The notes beneath the pieces were generated by a model, which did no database searches, was not told where the DNA came from, and saw only the letters and a program-made list of their open reading frames with translations. Below, one piece after another: positions 33,899 to 43,108 of a DNA stretch of 64,000 nucleotides. The stretch is from Blastopirellula sediminis. Its GTDB lineage: Bacteria; Planctomycetota; Planctomycetia; Pirellulales; Pirellulaceae. The translations under genes and the position numbers were made by a program. The stretch is taken from contig NZ_JAJKFT010000010.1 in the NCBI RefSeq assembly GCF_020966755.1, forward strand, positions 2,754,720-2,818,719, in the 5' to 3' direction. The number at the start of each line of letters is the position of its first letter. Within the stretch, counting starts at the first letter, position 1.

Positions 33899-35515
33899 CT
33901 AGTCGGAGAAGCCGGCTGGTCCGTGGACGTAATACCCTTCGCTTTCCTGATATTGACCGCGACACTTGCGAGCTTCGCGTTGGAGCCGCACTTGTTCAAA
34001 GTTTTGGTGGTGGATCTGGTGACGGTAGGTCGGCCAGACCGTGCTGCGGAAGTCGTAACCGGGCAAGCCTTCGATCTGCTGGTGCAGGAAGAACTCTTTA
34101 TCGGTCGGTTCCGTCACTTCCATCCCCGGCAGGTAAAGCGGCACCTGGTCGCGTTCCATCGGGTGAACCAGTTCCGGGCTCACCAGGATGACCAGTTCCG
34201 TTTCAATCCGCTTGGTCGACTGGCTGCCGAAGGCGGCGCCGACGTACGGGATGTCGCCCAGCAGCGGGAACCGCGAACGAGTAGCTTCTTGTTCGTCTTG
34301 GATCAAACCGGCGATCGCGAGCCATTGACCTTCGCGAAGATCGACCGTCGTGACGGCGCCCCGAATGTCGAGACCCGGCACTCCGTCGACGGTCAGGTTT
34401 TCGTTCACCGAACTGACCGACGGCGCGACCGACAAGCGAATCATGTCTTTATCGGTGACGGTCGGCGTGAAGCTGACCTGCGTACCGAAGCCGCGGAACG
34501 AAGTGCTGACGGCGCCGATGCCGCCGACGCCGACGGCCGTCGGCACGGCGAATTCGCCACCCGCAATAAAGCTGGCCGATTGGCCGCTCAAAGTCATCAA
34601 GGTCGGCTCGGCCAAGATCTTGGCGGTGCCGTTGCTGCTGAAGGCGCGGATGAAGAGTTCGACGTCGCCGCCATCGAGGATGGCCGACAAGTTACCGGCG
34701 CCTCCCATGATGGTATGGGCGATCGAGAACGATTCTTCCATGACCGAGAAGTCCATCCCCAATTCGCGAGCCGCTTCTCGCGACAATTCCGCGACGCGAA
34801 CTTTCAGCATGACCTGTTGTTCGCCGGGGACTTCCAGCAAGTTGATCAGCGAGGTGGTTTCCAGATCATTCGCGTTCGGCAAGCGAGCTACTGAGCCGAC
34901 GTTGACCGCGCCGCCGTTGGTGATGTTGCCGTTTTGGTTGACCGTTTGTTCGCCGACGACCGCCAGAATCTCGGCCGCTTCTTTCGCGTCGCGAGCCTGG
35001 CCGCGGATGATCAGCTTGTCGGCGATCGGGAAGAGCTGAACGCGGCTGTAGGGGAACAACTCGTTGATGCGAGCCTGCAGCTTGCCGTATTCCAGTTCGG
35101 CCCGGTCGTCTTCGTTGGTCACGATAATCAGGTATCGCAACGTCGAGACGGTGCCGTCTGGGTTGTTGAACCAGAGGGTCATCGTCGTTTGGCCGGCCTG
35201 CGAGCCGATCACTTCCAGCTCGTTCGGCGAGAATTCGTTCACTTCGACCAACGTCGGGTTCGTGATCGCGATGCGAAACACGGGCGCCTTCGTGCGGATG
35301 ATCTTCGACTGCGATTCCAGCAGAGTGAAGATCAGCTCCGGTTCGAGCACTTCGTCGATCAAATTGGATTGCTTTTGCAGCGATTCCGCTTTGGGATTGG
35401 ACAACTGCTCGATCTGATTGGGCGCCGGCAATAGTTCTTGCGCCTGACCGAACGCGAATCCTCCTAAACAGAGCAGGATCGCCAGAGTCGCGAATGCGGA
35501 GTTGATGTTACGCAT
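33899..35515 (-). CDS. cpaC: Flp pilus outer-membrane secretin CpaC/RcpA
   Basis: About 538 residues from ATG 35515 (TAGGA six bases upstream; ATG 35521 is possible). Signal peptide ends near GFAFGQAQ. The N-terminal BON-type/pilus N domain (TNPTLVEVNEFSPNELEVIG, PYSRVQLFPIADKLIIRGQA) is followed by the secretin domain: VPGEQQVMLKVRVAELSREA, PTLMTLSGQSASFIAGGEFA, TPTVTDKDMIRLSVAPSVSS and AIAGLIQDEQEATRSRFPLL, the classic secretin core. It forms the outer-membrane channel of the Tad pilus. About 110 C-terminal residues extend past the core (PLYLPGMEVTEP, then aromatic and basic). Confidence 0.95.
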   Translation of the reverse strand: MRNINSAFATLAILLCLGGFAFGQAQELLPAPNQIEQLSNPKAESLQKQSNLIDEVLEPELIFTLLESQSKIIRTKAPVFRIAITNPTLVEVNEFSPNELEVIGSQAGQTTMTLWFNNPDGTVSTLRYLIIVTNEDDRAELEYGKLQARINELFPYSRVQLFPIADKLIIRGQARDAKEAAEILAVVGEQTVNQNGNITNGGAVNVGSVARLPNANDLETTSLINLLEVPGEQQVMLKVRVAELSREAARELGMDFSVMEESFSIAHTIMGGAGNLSAILDGGDVELFIRAFSSNGTAKILAEPTLMTLSGQSASFIAGGEFAVPTAVGVGGIGAVSTSFRGFGTQVSFTPTVTDKDMIRLSVAPSVSSVNENLTVDGVPGLDIRGAVTTVDLREGQWLAIAGLIQDEQEATRSRFPLLGDIPYVGAAFGSQSTKRIETELVILVSPELVHPMERDQVPLYLPGMEVTEPTDKEFFLHQQIEGLPGYDFRSTVWPTYRHQIHHQNFEQVRLQREARKCRGQYQESEGYYVHGPAGFSD

Positions 35516-35902
35516 TGTCATCCTATTGGTCTTTCTTAATCGCCGCCGTCGTTGCTTGACGTACGAATTTGCCGGCCCTCTGCAAACTCGAGATGATCGG
35601 CAATGTCATCAACAATCGGAAAAGTCACCCAACTCAGTTCAACTTGGTTGGTAAAATCTAACGATTTTGATGATTCTTCAGGCACTAGCAGAGGGATGAT
35701 GGCACGCTACGTCGCTAGCAGACCGCCCCCAAAATGGAAATTCAGGAGGTTTGCGCTTTGCGCAGGAAGCTGCGCAAGGTCTCTCGGTTGATCCGGTTTT
35801 TCTGAGAACATGCGACTGGACGGTCGAAGTTAGGAGAGTGACGCGACCCGAGGAGTGGGGTGCGTCGTATTCCTGACGTTCTATCTGGGAAAGTAGCGGA
35901 CG
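35516..35902. other. Divergent intergenic region, cpaC / Tyr-His-rich protein
   Basis: About 385 bases. It contains a 20-base palindromic hairpin TTGCGCAGGAAGCTGCGCAA at 35758-35777. A TGGCACG at 35700 lacks the second half of a sigma-54 promoter. I see no other clear site. Confidence 0.5.
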
Positions 35903-36505
35903 ATGGTTCAACTCACGTTTCTAGTTGCCGTAGCGGCCGTTGCGGCCCAACCTGGTCATGGCACGACGCGACATTTGACCCCGCCGTCGCTCCGCGAGAC
36001 GCCAGCGGTGCATATGTCTTCCGACGAAGTCGGAACCGGCGTCATGCAGCAAGTGAAATACAACGCGCCGACGATCGCCCAGTACCCAGAGGCCGAAATC
36101 ATTGAGATGACGCCGGAAACGACCGAAATGTCGGTAATGCAGTATGACTCGGCGCCGGTCGAGTACATGCCGCACCACGGCCAAGCCTATTTCGATCGGA
36201 CGTCGCGCCGCAGCGACCACTACTATCATGGTTGCGAGCAGTACTACAGCTTCTGGTCGAACCACTGCATGCCGGCCGTCTGGTGCTGCCCGGGCAACAT
36301 GTGCCAGCACTATCCGTACGAAGCCTCGCCCCACTTCTACTATTACTTCCGTCCGTACAACGCGGCGATGATCGCGCCGCAACAAGCGGTCGCCGAGCAA
36401 TGGGTCTCCAATCCTCGTCTGCCCTACTCGAACGACGTGTTCGACGAAGTCTATCGCGACTTCGACGCGAAGTTCGCACCGCCGGCCGAAGTGATCTCGC
36501 AGTAG
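35903..36505 (+). CDS. Secreted protein rich in Tyr, His and Cys, unknown function
   Basis: 200 residues. A short signal peptide (MVQLTFLVAVAAVAAQ) is followed by an unstructured region. The middle third is aromatic and cysteine-rich: HYYHGCEQYYSFWSNHCMPA then WCCPGNMCQHYPYEASPHFY, with five Cys. I know no family. The composition is that of a surface or appendage-associated protein and the gene sits just beyond the tad secretin, so a role in the pilus or envelope is possible but unproven. A strong terminator follows. Confidence 0.7.
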   Translation: MVQLTFLVAVAAVAAQPGHGTTRHLTPPSLRETPAVHMSSDEVGTGVMQQVKYNAPTIAQYPEAEIIEMTPETTEMSVMQYDSAPVEYMPHHGQAYFDRTSRRSDHYYHGCEQYYSFWSNHCMPAVWCCPGNMCQHYPYEASPHFYYYFRPYNAAMIAPQQAVAEQWVSNPRLPYSNDVFDEVYRDFDAKFAPPAEVISQ

Positions 36506-36543
36506 GTTCCCATCCCCACGGGAATCTCGCGCGAATCCTCTTC

Positions 36544-36576
36544 AAAAAGGCCCCGCCGCCAACAGCGGGGCTTTTT
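36544..36576 (+). terminator. Intrinsic terminator after the Tyr/His/Cys-rich protein
   Basis: A GC-rich stem (GGCCCCGC with GCGGGGCT) with an eight-base loop, flanked by AAAAA and TTTTT; can work in both directions. Confidence 0.9.
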
Positions 36577-36667
36577 GATGCGCCTCGCTCGAAATTAGGG
36601 ATCCCGATACAATCAGAGGCGACGCGGCGGACCCGGCCGCTTTTGCAAAGAAGCTGGTAGGAATGCG

Positions 36668-37168
36668 ATGGAGAGCAGACGAATTCTCGGAATTGACCCG
36701 GGGCTGAACATCACCGGCTATGCGGTGGTCGAAGCCCGGAATCGCCGCATTCAGATCATCGAAGCCGGCGTCGTCCGGGGCAAAACGCGCGGTTCGCTAC
36801 CGGCCCGGGTACGCGAGATCTATGACGGCGTCCGGGACGTGATTGAGACGCTCAAGCCGCATGCGATGGCGATCGAACAGCTTTACTCACATTACGAACG
36901 TCCCAAGACGGCGATCATCATGGGACATGCTCGCGGCGTCCTTTGTCTGGCGGCTGAACAGGCCGGGCTGCCGATCCACCATTATTCGGCGACCCAGATC
37001 AAAAAACTGCTGACCGGATCAGGCCGAGCGCCGAAAAATCAGATCCAGCTTTCGGTCCAGCGCGAGCTGGGATTGGCCGAAATCCCCGATCCGCCCGACG
37101 TCGCCGACGCATTGGCTGTGGCCCTCTGCCACTATTATCTCGAGAGCACGCCGACGCAGGTTGCGTAA
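36668..37168 (+). CDS. ruvC: Holliday junction endonuclease RuvC
   Basis: 166 residues. RNase-H-like resolvase that cuts Holliday junctions as a dimer with Ruv[20 protein letters not shown] carries the first catalytic Asp; later acidic residues appear in AIEQLYSH and [21 protein letters not shown] precedes the ATG. ruvA starts about 60 bases downstream; ruvB is not in the window, so the usual ruvCAB order is broken. Confidence 0.96.
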   Translation: MESRRILGIDPGLNITGYAVVEARNRRIQIIEAGVVRGKTRGSLPARVREIYDGVRDVIETLKPHAMAIEQLYSHYERPKTAIIMGHARGVLCLAAEQAGLPIHHYSATQIKKLLTGSGRAPKNQIQLSVQRELGLAEIPDPPDVADALAVALCHYYLESTPTQVA

Positions 37169-37230
37169 CGGCGTCGGTATCCTCTAAAAACGTGGTTTCG
37201 CTTTCGTTTGCGCATCCAGGAACTCCTGCG

Positions 37231-37857
37231 TTGATTACCAAAATTACGGGAAAAGTGACTTCGGTCAGTGAAGCTGCCTGTTCGCTCGCCGTCGGCGCTT
37301 TTGAATATGAAGTTTTGATTCCCGAGTTCGTTCGTCGACAATTGCAGAACCGTCTGGGCGAGGAAATCTCGCTCCACACGATCGAATACCTGGACGGGAA
37401 CCCTCAACAGGGGCGCCTGACGCCGCGAATCATCGGATTTTCGGACCGGATCGAACGGGAGTTTTTCGAGCTGTTTTGCTCGGTTGACGGGGTCGGCGTT
37501 CGAAAAGCTTTGCGAGCAATGGTCCGCCCGGTCCAAGAAGTCGCCTCTTTGATCGAAGAACAGGACGCCAAGGGCCTTTCGGCGCTGCCGGGGGTTGGTC
37601 CAGCCACCGCCGAGCGGATTGTGGCGAAGCTGCGCCGCAAGGTGCCGAAGTTCGCCCTGCTGGTCGGTCGGGACGACATTCCGGACGATATCGCTCCCCG
37701 CGACGTCATCTCGGAAACGTTCGAGGTGCTCCGCTCGTTGGGGCATAGCGAAAGCGACGCCCGCAAGTTGATCGACCGGGCGCTGGAAGGGAAAAAGAAG
37801 TACAAGGATGTCGAATCGCTCCTCCAGACCGTCTATCAATTAAGTCACTCCAGCTAA
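37231..37857 (+). CDS. ruvA: Holliday junction DNA helicase subunit RuvA
   Basis: 208 residues from TTG 37231. RuvA proteins begin MI..I.G.V, and here the TTG gives exactly [15 protein letters not shown] lies ten bases upstream. An ATG at 37192 would add 13 residues not found in RuvA. The OB-fold domain (residues 1-65) is followed by the helix-hairpin-helix region ([37 protein letters not shown]) and a C-terminal domain that binds RuvB ([19 protein letters not shown]). It tetramerises on Holliday junctions with the RuvB motor. Confidence 0.95.
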   Translation: MITKITGKVTSVSEAACSLAVGAFEYEVLIPEFVRRQLQNRLGEEISLHTIEYLDGNPQQGRLTPRIIGFSDRIEREFFELFCSVDGVGVRKALRAMVRPVQEVASLIEEQDAKGLSALPGVGPATAERIVAKLRRKVPKFALLVGRDDIPDDIAPRDVISETFEVLRSLGHSESDARKLIDRALEGKKKYKDVESLLQTVYQLSHSS

Positions 37858-37884
37858 ACCCTCTCCCCAGAGACAATCGCCCCG

Positions 37885-39006
37885 ATGTCCTCCGCTGAGA
37901 CGTTTTCGCACGAAGAGCTAGTCGAGCCGATCGTCGATGATGTGGTCGACGCGGAAGTCGTACCGCCGTCGGGAGAGCCCTGTCCTTCGTGCGGCTGTCC
38001 GGTCGACCCGCAAGACAAGTTCTGTCCGGCGTGCGGCACGCCGAGCGAAGTGGTCGAGCCGCTCAAACCGGCCGGCAGCGGCGACGACCAGCACAAGTTT
38101 TTTCAGTGCAACAGTTGCGGCGCGAAGGTGAGCGTCTCGGTCGATCAGCGGGCCTTCGTCTGTCCCTTCTGCGATTCGAACTACGTCGTCGAGTATTCGC
38201 CCGACGTCGCCGGTCGACAGCGTCCCGAGTTTGTGATCGGCTTTGGCGTGACGCCGGAGCAAGCGGAAGAGAAGTTCTTCGCTTGGATCAAAGACAACCA
38301 GTGGTTTCGCCCAGGCGATCTACGTCTGGCGAAAGTCGCTGAGAAAATGCGCGGCGTCTATCTGCCGTTTTGGGGATTCACGATGTTGGCCGAGAGCCGC
38401 TGGTCGGCGTCGATCGGTGAGTATTGGTATCGGACCGAAACGTACACCACGATGGAAAACGGCAAGATGGTCACCAAGACCCGGACCGTGACCGAGACCG
38501 AGTGGTGGCCGCTCGATGGCGAACATCATCAGTACTACAGCGGCTATCTCGTTTCGGCCAGCAAAGGGTTGCAGCAAACCGACGCCGATCGAATCAAGCC
38601 GTTCAATCTGCCGGCGCTGAAGCGCTACGAACCGTTCTACCTGGCCGGGTGGAGCGCCGAAGAGTACTCGATCGAAAGAGCGGAAGCGATTCAGATTTGC
38701 CGGCAAGAGTTCTATCGCCGCGAACAAGCGAACATCGCCGGATTCTTGCCAGGCAATACGCATCGCAGTCTGGCGGTCGAAACTCGCTTTAGCCGCGAGA
38801 GTTCGGACCTCTGCCTGTTGCCGGTTTATCTGCTCAGCTACCGCTACAAAGACAAGCTCTATCGCTTTCTGGTCAATGGGCAAACCGGCAAGATCGCCGG
38901 CGACAAGCCGATTTCGTGGCAGCGGATTGGCGGCGTCATCGGCGGAGTCGTCGGACTGATCATTCTGGTGGTGATCCTCATCCTGATTCTTAGTTCGTTG
39001 AAATAG
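37885..39006 (+). CDS. Zinc-ribbon membrane protein, paralogue 1
   Basis: 373 residues. A double zinc ribbon occupies residues about 35-55 (CPSCGCPVDPQDKFCPACGT) and a second ribbon at about 75-100 (FFQCNSCGAKVSVSVDQRAF followed by CPFCDSNYV). A long soluble region, rich in Tyr and Trp, follows (GVYLPFWGFTMLAESRWSAS, TETEWWPLDGEHHQYYSGYL) and the C terminus is a single membrane helix (GVVGLIILVVILILILSSL). The neighbour downstream has the same layout, so the pair arose by duplication. Structure suggests an inner-membrane adaptor facing the cytoplasm. I know no function. Confidence 0.8.
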   Translation: MSSAETFSHEELVEPIVDDVVDAEVVPPSGEPCPSCGCPVDPQDKFCPACGTPSEVVEPLKPAGSGDDQHKFFQCNSCGAKVSVSVDQRAFVCPFCDSNYVVEYSPDVAGRQRPEFVIGFGVTPEQAEEKFFAWIKDNQWFRPGDLRLAKVAEKMRGVYLPFWGFTMLAESRWSASIGEYWYRTETYTTMENGKMVTKTRTVTETEWWPLDGEHHQYYSGYLVSASKGLQQTDADRIKPFNLPALKRYEPFYLAGWSAEEYSIERAEAIQICRQEFYRREQANIAGFLPGNTHRSLAVETRFSRESSDLCLLPVYLLSYRYKDKLYRFLVNGQTGKIAGDKPISWQRIGGVIGGVVGLIILVVILILILSSLK

Positions 39007-39013
39007 GAATCGG

Positions 39014-39997
39014 ATGAGCGAACGCCTGGAAAAGTGCCTGAATTGCGGCGCCTTGATCGACGAAGAGGATCTCTTCTGCGGCAACTGCGGCACCGAAGCG
39101 CCCCATCGCGAAGGACGCGAAGCGGACCAGGCGACGATGTCGACGCTCAGCTTCGATTGCGAGAGCTGCGGTGCGTCGATGAGCTACTCGGCGAAAGAGG
39201 GAACGCTCCGCTGTCCATTCTGCGGTAGTGAAAAGCTGAAACAGAAGAAGGATCATAAGACGATTGCGCCCGAAGCGGCGATTCCTTTTTCGATCGATCG
39301 CTCGCAGGCGGAAAGACTGCTTCGCGATGCGCTCAAGAAAGGGTATTGGCGTCCCAGCGATTTGTCGGACGCGGCGATCATCGAAAAGATCACGCCGGTG
39401 TACGTCCCGTTTTGGGTCTTTCAAGCGAAGGTCTTCAGCAACTGGACCGCCGATACGTCTGACTTGCCGTATGGCGCCCGCGGCGATTGGCGTCCCGTAT
39501 CTGGTCAGCACAACGCCGAGTATCGCGGTCTGTTGGTCGGCGCGAGCGGCGCATTGACTCCGCAAGAAACCGACGCGATCGGGCCGTTTCATCTGAACGC
39601 CGCGGTTCAGCCGTCGTCGATTGACTTCGATTCATACACGGTCGAGGACTTCAAGGTTTCGCGCAAGTACGCTCGGCCGTATGCCCGTAATGGGCTGGAG
39701 GAACTGGAGCGTCAGGCTTGCGACGCCGAGTACGTTCCGCCCCGCAGCCGGAACGTCAAAGTGAATCTGCGGATCCAGGATATGTCGAGCGAGCCGATGC
39801 TGCTGCCGATCTGGATCATGGCCTATCGCTACAAGGATCAGGTCTTCCGCTTCCTGATCAACGGGCAGACCGGCAAGAACTACGGCCAAGCTCCAGTTTC
39901 GTACGCCAAGATCGGAGTTGCGATCGCGGTGACCGTCGGCGTGGCGCTCGTCTTCTTGGCCGCGATGGCCGTTTGTGCCGGAATCGCCGGGCGATAG
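39014..39997 (+). CDS. Zinc-ribbon membrane protein, paralogue 2
   Basis: 327 residues, eight bases after paralogue 1 and co-transcribed. Double ribbon CLNCGALIDEEDLFCGNCGT at the very N terminus, then a second ribbon (FDCESCGASMSYSAKEGTLR, CPFCGSEKL). The central region (PVYVPFWVFQAKVFSNWTAD, PMLLPIWIMAYRYKDQVFRF) and the C-terminal helix match paralogue 1, including the motif YRYKD..FRFL.NGQTGK. It is shorter in the central loop. The shared GQTGK-containing end and single helix suggest that the two form a complex in the membrane. Confidence 0.8.
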   Translation: MSERLEKCLNCGALIDEEDLFCGNCGTEAPHREGREADQATMSTLSFDCESCGASMSYSAKEGTLRCPFCGSEKLKQKKDHKTIAPEAAIPFSIDRSQAERLLRDALKKGYWRPSDLSDAAIIEKITPVYVPFWVFQAKVFSNWTADTSDLPYGARGDWRPVSGQHNAEYRGLLVGASGALTPQETDAIGPFHLNAAVQPSSIDFDSYTVEDFKVSRKYARPYARNGLEELERQACDAEYVPPRSRNVKVNLRIQDMSSEPMLLPIWIMAYRYKDQVFRFLINGQTGKNYGQAPVSYAKIGVAIAVTVGVALVFLAAMAVCAGIAGR

Positions 39998-40102
39998 CCC
40001 TTTTTTTCCGCAAATTGTCCCAATCCGGCGCCAGCTACGCGTTTGTGATTAGTCCCAACCTCCATCCGTGGGACCATCACCAACCATCTCTGGGAGCGGG
40101 CC

Positions 40103-42997
40103 ATGAGCGACCGGCGTCAAGATTACGCCCAGGCGATTCAATTCGCCTTGCAAGCCTTCGAAGTCTGGCGACAAGAGGGATATCTATCGGCCGAACATCA
40201 CGCTGCGATCGCGGGGCAGTACCGCGAACTTGCCGACAATCCGCTGGCGATGCCGCCCGGTGAATTGCCGCTGGCAGAGCAGGGAGAAGAGGAGGGGAGT
40301 CTGGCGCAAGAGTTCCGGTACCTGACCTTCCTTGACCGAGAGATCGATCGCCATCTGCAAAGCGGACGGCTTGATCTGGAAGAAAAGGAGGCGTGCCAAC
40401 GCCGGAATCGCTCTCGCGGTCGCGAAGTTCGAGCGCAGTTGAACCGCCCGGCGAACACTGAAAAGCCGGCCCAGGAATGGACCGCGGCGGCGGAAGTGAT
40501 CGAAGAGCCGCAGCGCAGCTTTCTGGAGGTGGCGCTCGATCCGAAGACGCTGCAGTACCTGATGGCGATCGGCGGCGGTCTGCTGATGATCGGGCTGGTG
40601 ATCTGGCTGGCGACGATCGGCTTCTTTGACGATCCGCTGACGGTAGCGATTTGTTTAGGAGCGGGGAACCTGGCGATCTTGCTGGGAGGCGTCGCAATGA
40701 TTCGCTGGTCGAAGTTTCAAACGGCCGGCCGCGGCGTCGCCTTGTTATCTTGCCTCTTGATGCCGCTCCATCTTTGGTTCTATGACGCACAAGGGTTGAT
40801 CGTCTTGAACGAGGGAGGGCATCTTTGGATTCCGGCCCTGGTGATCTGCATGCTCTACGTCTTGATGGCTCGGCAGATCCGGGACGCGATCTTCGTCTAT
40901 GTGGTTGTTGGAGGAGCGACTCTTACTGGGTTGTTAATTCTCGCGGACCAGCATGTCGCGCAGTTCTGGCAGGGAGCGGCCGCCGCTTCGCTGTTGATGG
41001 CGATCGCCGCGATTGCGATTCACGCCGAGCGGGCCTTTCCGGTCGGCGCGGGAGACTTCAGCCGCGACAAGTTCGGCCGCGCTAGTTTTCGGGCGGGGCA
41101 GATTCTGTTGCTTGGCGCCGTCTCGGTGCTGGTCGGTTGGTGCGTTGCGGCGTGGTGCTACCAGCCGCTACTAGTCGACGTCTGGCATGGTTGGTTCCGT
41201 GGTCCGCTGACGTTTGATCAGCCGCTGCTCGCCGATAACGTCGCACTCAAGACGCTGGCCCTCTTCCTGTCGGTGGGCGCCATCTATCTGTACGCCTATT
41301 CGCACTTCATGGTCGAGCGAAGCGGCAAGTACCTGGTCGCGGCGATCATCAGCTGCTTCTTCGCCGAGTTGATCTTCCTCGACTTGCTGCCGATCGAGAT
41401 CACGCCGGAGACGCTGATCCTGGCGATGTCGTGCACTTCGCTGTTGATCAATGCGATCCGTTTGGTACTGATACGACCGGCCGATGATCGCAGCACGCAG
41501 CTGATCGATCGCCCGGCGGCCGAAACGATTACCCATGCGTTGGCAGTCATGCTGCTGGCGGCGCCGCTGGTGATCGGCATCTTCCAGTACTTGCGAATCG
41601 AATACTTTCAGCCGAGCCTCGGTTGGAGCTGGACCTATGTCGTGGCGATGGTGGTCACCGCGGTCAGTTGCCGCTTTGGCGCTCATGTCGCGCTGCAAGA
41701 CGAAGGGAACGCAGAGCGAGTTTACTTCATCGCGGCGGCCCTGTCGGTGATGCTGGCGACGATCGGCGGACTGGCGCTGTTCGGGTTGGGCGCGTGGCAT
41801 GTTGCGGCGCCGATCATGGTCGTGATTCCGGTCGCTTATTTGCTCGCGTCCCGCTTCTATCCGCCTCGTGCTGCCGGCGGATTGGAAATGGCCGCTCACC
41901 TGGCGACCGGACTGTTGCTCGCCCATGTGATCCTTTCGTCGCTCGGTTGGTTCCAGCCGAGCGATGCGACGCCGATCGAGGCGCGGATGGTTCACCTGCG
42001 GTTGGCGATCTTCTTTGGCGAAGTCTGCTGCTTCTACCTGTTGGCGGCGCGACTGCAACGTCAGGCGTTCGGCGTTTATCTGGCGACCGTGGCCGGCATC
42101 TTGGCGGCCTGGCAAGCGCTCTGGTACGCCGATGCTGGGATCGTCGCTGGGATTGCAACTTTCGCCGCGGCTGGTCTGGTGCAGCTCGGACTTTATCGCT
42201 GGCAAATCCTCGATCGCAACGAGAGCAAGACTGCTTCCAACGCGATGTTCATGGGGGGCAACCTGGTGTTGTCGCTCGCCGGAGCGGCGGGGATCTTGTA
42301 CGCCCTCAATCGTTTGCCGCTGCGGGAGTTTGAGTTCAGCATCGTCGGTTTGATGCTCGGACTCAGCTTGGCGTCGCTCGTCGGAGCGGCGATGGTCGCG
42401 GCGACGCCGTGGCGCCGCGGTTACCTGGTGTTGGCCCTTTGCCAGCTGTTGACGATGGTGGTCTTCTGCGCCGCGTCGAGCAAGCTGCTGATCCATCAAA
42501 AGGTGGAGCTGGCGGCGACCGTGATCGGCGCCTTGGTGCTGATCGCGAGTCACGTCGGCTGGTATCGCGAAGACGACAAAAAGCAGGACGAAGTCTCGCT
42601 CGGCCTGTGGATTGGCAGTTTGCTCTTTGCGATTCCGATGACGGTCGCTCTGCTGTGGCGACGTTTCCAATTCGCGCCCGACCTGTCGGCGTGGGGAATG
42701 TTCCACGAGATCGGCGTGCTGGCGATCGCGTTGATCCTGGTTGGCGTCGGCCTGGTTTGCCGCGTGCGAGGAACGACCATCACCGGCGGCGTCGCGATGC
42801 TCCTCTACTTCGGAACGCTCCTTTGCTACGTGCAACTGCCGAGCATGCTGCAAAACGTTGCGGTCACCATGATGATCGGCGGCGGAGCGTTCTTCGGGAT
42901 CGCGTTGGTGCTGAGCCTCTATCGAGATACCTTGATCGCTTTGCCGGAGCGAGCGAAACGTCACGAAGGGGTCTTCAAAGTGTTGTCGTGGCGGTAG
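40103..42997 (+). CDS. Very large polytopic membrane protein, unknown function
   Basis: 964 residues. A soluble, acidic N-terminal domain of about 140 residues (YAQAIQFALQAFEVWRQEGY, FLDREIDRHLQSGRLDLEEK) is followed by more than twenty hydrophobic helices to the C terminus. The first part resembles DUF2157-like membrane proteins in layout. No transporter or enzyme signature is seen. The helices are Leu/Ala/Val-rich with no repeated charged motif. It may be a receptor, sensor or flippase-like protein. It begins 105 bases after paralogue 2 and is followed by a perfect 13-bp hairpin, so it probably ends that transcription unit. Confidence 0.8.
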   Translation: MSDRRQDYAQAIQFALQAFEVWRQEGYLSAEHHAAIAGQYRELADNPLAMPPGELPLAEQGEEEGSLAQEFRYLTFLDREIDRHLQSGRLDLEEKEACQRRNRSRGREVRAQLNRPANTEKPAQEWTAAAEVIEEPQRSFLEVALDPKTLQYLMAIGGGLLMIGLVIWLATIGFFDDPLTVAICLGAGNLAILLGGVAMIRWSKFQTAGRGVALLSCLLMPLHLWFYDAQGLIVLNEGGHLWIPALVICMLYVLMARQIRDAIFVYVVVGGATLTGLLILADQHVAQFWQGAAAASLLMAIAAIAIHAERAFPVGAGDFSRDKFGRASFRAGQILLLGAVSVLVGWCVAAWCYQPLLVDVWHGWFRGPLTFDQPLLADNVALKTLALFLSVGAIYLYAYSHFMVERSGKYLVAAIISCFFAELIFLDLLPIEITPETLILAMSCTSLLINAIRLVLIRPADDRSTQLIDRPAAETITHALAVMLLAAPLVIGIFQYLRIEYFQPSLGWSWTYVVAMVVTAVSCRFGAHVALQDEGNAERVYFIAAALSVMLATIGGLALFGLGAWHVAAPIMVVIPVAYLLASRFYPPRAAGGLEMAAHLATGLLLAHVILSSLGWFQPSDATPIEARMVHLRLAIFFGEVCCFYLLAARLQRQAFGVYLATVAGILAAWQALWYADAGIVAGIATFAAAGLVQLGLYRWQILDRNESKTASNAMFMGGNLVLSLAGAAGILYALNRLPLREFEFSIVGLMLGLSLASLVGAAMVAATPWRRGYLVLALCQLLTMVVFCAASSKLLIHQKVELAATVIGALVLIASHVGWYREDDKKQDEVSLGLWIGSLLFAIPMTVALLWRRFQFAPDLSAWGMFHEIGVLAIALILVGVGLVCRVRGTTITGGVAMLLYFGTLLCYVQLPSMLQNVAVTMMIGGGAFFGIALVLSLYRDTLIALPERAKRHEGVFKVLSWR

Positions 42998-43015
42998 GAA
43001 AGGAAGAGAATGCGG

Positions 43016-43050
43016 GGAGCCGAATCGTCGTCGCAAAACGATTCGGCTCC
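43016..43050 (+). terminator. Perfect 13-bp hairpin after the large membrane protein
   Basis: GGAGCCGAATCGT pairs with ACGATTCGGCTCC with a nine-base loop, followed by TTC but no longer T-run. Confidence 0.6.
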
Positions 43051-43108
43051 TTCGCTCGTCGTACCGAGAGCAAAGAACGACATTCCCCGTCCTACGAAGG
43101 ATAAAGCT

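Noticed and set aside
35700-35716. Second sigma-54-like site (TGGCACGCTACGTCGC)
   Set aside because: The -24 half is good, but ten bases later CG stands in place of GC.
43010-43108. Longer N terminus of the secreted protein at 43109
   Set aside because: The upstream codons overlap a 13-bp hairpin and would bury the signal peptide.
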